Below, in pieces: positions 9,053 to 11,634 of a stretch of DNA of 11,634 nucleotides. The stretch's first letter is position 1, and the number at the start of each line of letters is the position of its first letter. The notes under the pieces were generated by a model, which did not search any database, was not told where the DNA came from, and saw only the letters and a program-made list of their open reading frames with translations. This stretch comes from CAVVYA01 sp964577835. Its GTDB lineage: Bacteria; Pseudomonadota; Alphaproteobacteria; SMXQ01. The stretch is taken from positions 1 to 11,634 of the forward strand of contig CAZOBN010000102.1 in assembly GCA_964577835.1 (NCBI GenBank). The letters run 5' to 3'. The translations under genes were made by a program, and so were the position numbers.

Positions 9053-9331
9053 ATGTTCGAGCGGGACGACGCGAAGAATAGAGCCGATCGCAAAAAACAC
9101 GGCTTGTCGTTCGAGGACGTTGTGCCCAGTTTCGCCGGGCCGATGTTCGTTGCGGCAGACGATCGCGGCTACCGGGAAGCGCGATACGTGGCGATCGGTT
9201 TCCTAGAGGATGTGCCGGTGGTCGTCGTCTATGCCGAGCGTTGCGAAAGGATCAGGATCATTTCAGCCCGAAAGGCAGATCGTCATGAGCGCCAAAGGTT
9301 CAAAGAGTTCCTCGACCAGCTCGGCCGCTAG
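9053..9331 (+). CDS. brnT: BrnT family type II toxin
   Basis: BrnT is a ribonuclease toxin with a RelE-like fold that inhibits translation; its cognate antitoxin is BrnA. From ATG 9053 the product has 92 residues, with the family pattern MFERDDAKNRADRKKHGLSFED at the N-terminus and VVVVYAERCERIRIISARKADRHER near the C-terminus. The RIISAR-K-A-R-ER segment is the family hallmark. An ATG four codons upstream (9041) is in frame, but the predicted transcription start lies at or after it and family members usually begin close to the F-E-x-D motif. The leader to 9053 would be under about ten bases, so initiation is nearly leaderless. brnA overlaps the 3' end. Base composition is less GC-rich than the neighbours, consistent with acquisition by transfer. 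Confidence 0.93.
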   Translation: MFERDDAKNRADRKKHGLSFEDVVPSFAGPMFVAADDRGYREARYVAIGFLEDVPVVVVYAERCERIRIISARKADRHERQRFKEFLDQLGR

Positions 9332-9563
9332 GCGGCTCAGGTCCATGCCGGACAAGGCCATCGACTATTCCGATATTCCGCAGTTGAGCGACGATTTTTT
9401 TCGCACCGCGCGTCTCCTGATGCCGCAATCGAAAAGGCCTGTGGCAATTCGCTTGGACGAGGACGTCATCGCCTGGTTTCAAAAGCAGGGCGCCGGCTAC
9501 CAGTCTCGGATAAATGCCGTTTTGCGCGCCTACATGGCGATGGAACGGCGCAGGGAAAAGTAA
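9285..9563 (+). CDS. brnA: BrnA family antitoxin
   Basis: The 92-residue product neutralises BrnT and probably represses the operon through a C-terminal ribbon-helix-helix DNA-binding domain. The conserved DUF4415/BrnA_antitoxin pattern is clear: RRLRSMPDKAIDYSDIP (about 16-32), DDFFRTA (36-42), then KRPVAIRLDEDVIAWFQKQG and YQSRINAVLRAYM, the strand-helix-helix of the DNA-binding domain. The start at 9285 is preferred because it keeps the conserved RLRSMPD segment and has AAAGG at 9271-9275, nine bases upstream. ATG 9345 would give a shorter 72-residue form. The gene overlaps brnT by 47 bases, so production of the two is probably coupled. The first 15 residues are Ser-rich and likely disordered. 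Confidence 0.92.
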   Translation: MSAKGSKSSSTSSAARRLRSMPDKAIDYSDIPQLSDDFFRTARLLMPQSKRPVAIRLDEDVIAWFQKQGAGYQSRINAVLRAYMAMERRREK

Positions 9564-9569
9564 GCGCCC

Positions 9570-10118
9570 ATGTCGAGCTACTGTTCGAGCGCGCCGGGGC
9601 ACCCGTTCCATGGCCCCTATCACGACGGCGAATACGGCTTTCCGCAGCGCGACGAGCGCGTGCTGTTCGAACGGCTGGTGCTGGAGATCAATCAAGCCGG
9701 CCTCTCCTGGCTCACGGTGCTCAAGAAGCGGCCTGCGTTCCAGCGCGCCTTCCTCGGCTTCGATCCCGCCGTGGTGGCGCGCTTCGGCGAACCCGACGTG
9801 CGACGCCTGCTGGCCGATGCCGACATCATCCGTAACCGGCTCAAGATCGCTGCGGCGATCGAGAACGCGCGCCGTGTGCTCGCCTTGCGCGAGTCCCACG
9901 GCTCCTTCGCCCGGTGGATCGATGCCCACCATCCGCTGACCAAGGAGGAGTGGGTCAAGCTGTTCCGGCGCACGTTCCTGTTCATGGGTGGCGAGATCGT
10001 CAACGAGTTCCTGATGAGCCTTGGCTATCTGCCGGGGGCGCACCAGGAGACTTGTCCGGTCTACCGGCATCTGGCCAAGCTGCCGCCGCCGTGGATGCAG
10101 GCCGCCGGCCGCCGTTAA
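9570..10118 (+). CDS. tag: DNA-3-methyladenine glycosylase I (Tag), divergent subfamily
   Basis: Tag excises 3-methyladenine from alkylated DNA as the first step of base excision repair, using a helix-hairpin-helix fold with a structural zinc. The 182-residue product keeps residues equivalent to the E. coli zinc ligands C4, H17, H175 and C179: C5, H18 (PYHDGEYG), H158 and C162 (GAHQETC). The catalytic-pocket E38 and W46 correspond to E39 and W47 (LEINQAGLSW), and Y16 to Y17. However W6 and W21 of the E. coli enzyme are replaced by S7 and Y22, and the usual FVW segment in the middle is absent. The ATG is six bases after the brnA stop, so it may be transcribed from the brnTA promoter. Substrate range could differ from classic Tag. 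Confidence 0.92.
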   Translation: MSSYCSSAPGHPFHGPYHDGEYGFPQRDERVLFERLVLEINQAGLSWLTVLKKRPAFQRAFLGFDPAVVARFGEPDVRRLLADADIIRNRLKIAAAIENARRVLALRESHGSFARWIDAHHPLTKEEWVKLFRRTFLFMGGEIVNEFLMSLGYLPGAHQETCPVYRHLAKLPPPWMQAAGRR

Positions 10119-10152
10119 CAGGCTTTTAACCAAACCCTCCGAGACTCGCACC

Positions 10153-10617
10153 ATGGCGCCTTGGCACCGCGTTCTTCGATCCGTCGCACTTGCCCGCATC
10201 GGATGTCTGCTCGGCGCGGCAGGGGCCACGCTCGCGTTCGCCAGCCCATCCGCGGCCCTTGCCGATTCCGTGGTCATCATCAGCCGCGGCGATTGTGCCC
10301 GGCTCACCGCGCATCAGCCGGCGCCCGACGTGACCTACCAACCCGGCGTCGATGCGCGGGGGCGCCAGGTGGCGCCCGCCGATCTGCCGGGCAGCAATCC
10401 GCCGATCGCCGTGCCGGACGAGATCGCCATCGACATCACGGTGGAGATCCAGAAGCGCTTCGGCATTCCCGCGGACTCCGCGCTCTACAAACCCGAGGCG
10501 CGGGTCGGAACCGTGGTGGTCAAACCCGATGGTAGCGCCACCTTCAATGGCCAGCCGCTGACCTCGCCCGAGGCCCGCGCGCTCGCCGCCCTGTGCCAGG
10601 GCCGGATACCCCACTGA
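10153..10617 (+). CDS. Small secreted protein of unknown function
   Basis: A 154-residue protein I do not recognise beyond a vague memory of similar conserved hypotheticals in alphaproteobacteria. The N-terminus is a long signal peptide: basic start MAPWHRVLR, a hydrophobic stretch (about 11-31) and a likely signal peptidase site after ALA at residue 38. The mature part holds C48 and C148, one near each end, which could form a disulphide in the periplasm. It also contains YQPGVDARGRQVAPADLPG (62-80), a strand-like IAIDITVEIQKRFGI segment and VGTVVVKPDGSATFNGQPL. There is no lipobox or membrane anchor beyond the signal. I chose ATG 10153 because it gives the signal peptide; the frame stays open upstream into tag but in the wrong frame for it. 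It lies 34 bases after tag and may be co-transcribed. Confidence 0.8.
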   Translation: MAPWHRVLRSVALARIGCLLGAAGATLAFASPSAALADSVVIISRGDCARLTAHQPAPDVTYQPGVDARGRQVAPADLPGSNPPIAVPDEIAIDITVEIQKRFGIPADSALYKPEARVGTVVVKPDGSATFNGQPLTSPEARALAALCQGRIPH

Positions 10618-10620
10618 CGC

Positions 10621-10650
10621 GGCCCACGGACGCGGGTTCTCACGCGGGCC
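10621..10650 (+). terminator. Imperfect GC-rich hairpin, weak terminator candidate
   Basis: GGCCC (10621-10625) can pair with GGGCC (10646-10650), extended by CG with CG after one mismatch. It follows the secreted-protein stop by three bases, but no T-run follows and the loop is long. Rho-independent function is uncertain. Confidence 0.25.
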
Positions 10651-10665
10651 GCCCTGGTCCCGCCA

Positions 10666-10694
10666 TTGCGCTCAGCCGCCCCTTTGCCTAAAGT
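10666..10694 (+). promoter_or_regulatory. Possible promoter for proS
   Basis: TTGCGC (10666-10671) and TAAAGT (10689-10694) are spaced by 17 bases in the 148-base gap before proS, giving a leader of about 65 bases. Each hexamer matches the consensus only in part. The rest of this intergenic stretch is GC-rich with no other structure I can support. Confidence 0.3.
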
Positions 10695-10756
10695 CTCACG
10701 CCCGCCACCCGGGGCGCGCTCTGACATCGTTCGCCCGCGCCCCCGCTCAGCCCGCC

Positions 10757-10762
10757 GAGGAG
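10757..10762 (+). promoter_or_regulatory. Ribosome binding site of proS
   Basis: GAGGAG ends three bases before ATG 10766. It is the best Shine-Dalgarno match in the window and fixes the proS start. Confidence 0.7.
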
Positions 10763-10765
10763 TTC

Positions 10766-11634
10766 ATGCGTCTCTCGACTTATTTCCTGCCCACCTTGAA
10801 GGAGAATCCGACCGAAGCGCAGATCGTGTCGCACCGGCTGATGCTGCGCGCCGGCATGATTCGCCAGTCGAGCGCCGGCATCTATTCCTGGCTGCCCCTG
10901 GGCTTGCGCGTATTGAAGCGGGTCGAGCAGATCGTGCGCGAGGAGCAGGACCGCGCCGGCGCCCAAGAAATTCTCATGCCGACTCTGCAGCCGGCCGAGC
11001 TGTGGCGCGAATCCGGCCGCTACGACGATTACGGCAAGGAGATGCTGCGCATCACCGACCGGCATCAGCGCGAGATGCTCTATGGCCCGACCAACGAGGA
11101 GCTGGTCACCGACATCTTCCGCGGCTTCATCAAGAGATACAAGGATCTGCCCAAGCAGCTCTACCAGATACAGTGGAAATTCCGCGACGAGATCCGCCCG
11201 CGTTTCGGCGTCATGCGCGGCCGCGAATTCCTGATGAAGGACAACTATTCCTTCGACATCGATTTCGAGGGGGCCAAGCGCTCCTACGACACGATGTATG
11301 CGACCTATCTGCGCACCTTCGGGCGCATGGGGCTGCGCGCCATCCCGGTGCGGGCTGATCCGGGCGCCATCGGCGGCGACCTGAGCCACGAATTCCAGAT
11401 CCTGGCCGAGACCGGCGAAAGCCAGCTCTATTACGACGCGGCGTTCGACGATCTGTGGTCGGGCGCGGGCGAGCCCGATCCGAAAGCGATGAAGGCGCTC
11501 TACGCCGCGGCCGACGAGAAGCACGATCCGGCCAACTGCCCGGTCCCGGCCGATCGCCTGAAGACCGCGCGCGGCATCGAGGTCGGCCATATCTTCTATT
11601 TCGGCACCAAATATTCCAAGCCGCTGGGCGCCGT
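10766..11634 (+). CDS. proS: Prolyl-tRNA synthetase (ProS), 5' part, runs off the window
   Basis: Class II aminoacyl-tRNA synthetase that charges tRNA-Pro. The first 289 residues are present. Visible are MRLSTYFLPTLKENPTEAQIVSHRLMLRAG with the usual start, the class II core with MPTLQPAELW (71-80), the TNEE loop (109-112), motif 2 FRDEIRPRFGVMRGREF (139-155) with MKDNYSF, and EVGHIFYFGTKYS (272-284). Between AETGE (214-218) and RGIEVGH (269-275) there are only about 50 residues, where E. coli-type enzymes carry an insertion editing domain of roughly 180. This is the short-insertion type usual in alphaproteobacteria, of about 440 residues in full, and should lack in-cis Ala-tRNA-Pro editing. 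The frame has no stop to the window end. Confidence 0.97.
   Translation, partial: MRLSTYFLPTLKENPTEAQIVSHRLMLRAGMIRQSSAGIYSWLPLGLRVLKRVEQIVREEQDRAGAQEILMPTLQPAELWRESGRYDDYGKEMLRITDRHQREMLYGPTNEELVTDIFRGFIKRYKDLPKQLYQIQWKFRDEIRPRFGVMRGREFLMKDNYSFDIDFEGAKRSYDTMYATYLRTFGRMGLRAIPVRADPGAIGGDLSHEFQILAETGESQLYYDAAFDDLWSGAGEPDPKAMKALYAAADEKHDPANCPVPADRLKTARGIEVGHIFYFGTKYSKPLGA

Noticed and set aside
10021..10152. Longer N-terminus for the secreted protein starting inside tag
   Set aside because: It would bury the signal peptide behind 44 Arg-rich residues encoded out of frame within tag.

Overview
This 11.6 kb, GC-rich window looks like a chromosomal segment of an alphaproteobacterium, most likely of the order Hyphomicrobiales (Rhizobiales). 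The evidence is the protein sequences, the dense one-strand gene layout, and the order nuoJ-K-L-M-N, birA, coaX, rnj, DUF1467, proS, which I recall as a conserved run in that order. All genes are on the + strand. The long open frames on the other strand are GC-driven shadows.

Positions 1-5370 hold the end of the respiratory complex I operon: the C-terminal end of nuoJ, complete nuoK, nuoL, nuoM and nuoN. These encode membrane-arm subunits that carry proton translocation. Two things stand out. nuoJ has an in-frame TAG at 68-70, followed by 27 more codons that read like the normal family C-terminus. nuoL contains a 10-N assembly gap (1238-1247) that breaks its frame; protein continuity suggests about 35 bases are really missing there.

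Positions 5433-8954 hold a compact housekeeping block: biotin-protein ligase (birA), type III pantothenate kinase (coaX), ribonuclease J (rnj) and a small two-helix membrane protein (DUF1467). Intergenic spacing is 0-3 bases or a 4-base ATGA overlap, so this block is probably co-transcribed, possibly with the nuo genes.

Positions 8955-10617 form an accessory island between DUF1467 and proS. It holds a BrnT/BrnA type II toxin-antitoxin pair driven by a strong sigma70-like promoter with a perfect 11-bp inverted repeat built into it. After it come a DNA-3-methyladenine glycosylase I of a divergent subfamily (tag) and a small secreted protein of unknown function with two cysteines. From 10766 to the window end is the 5' part of proS, a short-insertion prolyl-tRNA synthetase.

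No tRNA, rRNA, CRISPR array or insertion sequence was found, and no intergenic stretch exceeds 150 bases. I see no clearly novel multi-gene system. The best leads are the nuoJ stop with its preserved tail, the brnTA promoter-operator that abuts the start codon, and the divergent Tag enzyme.
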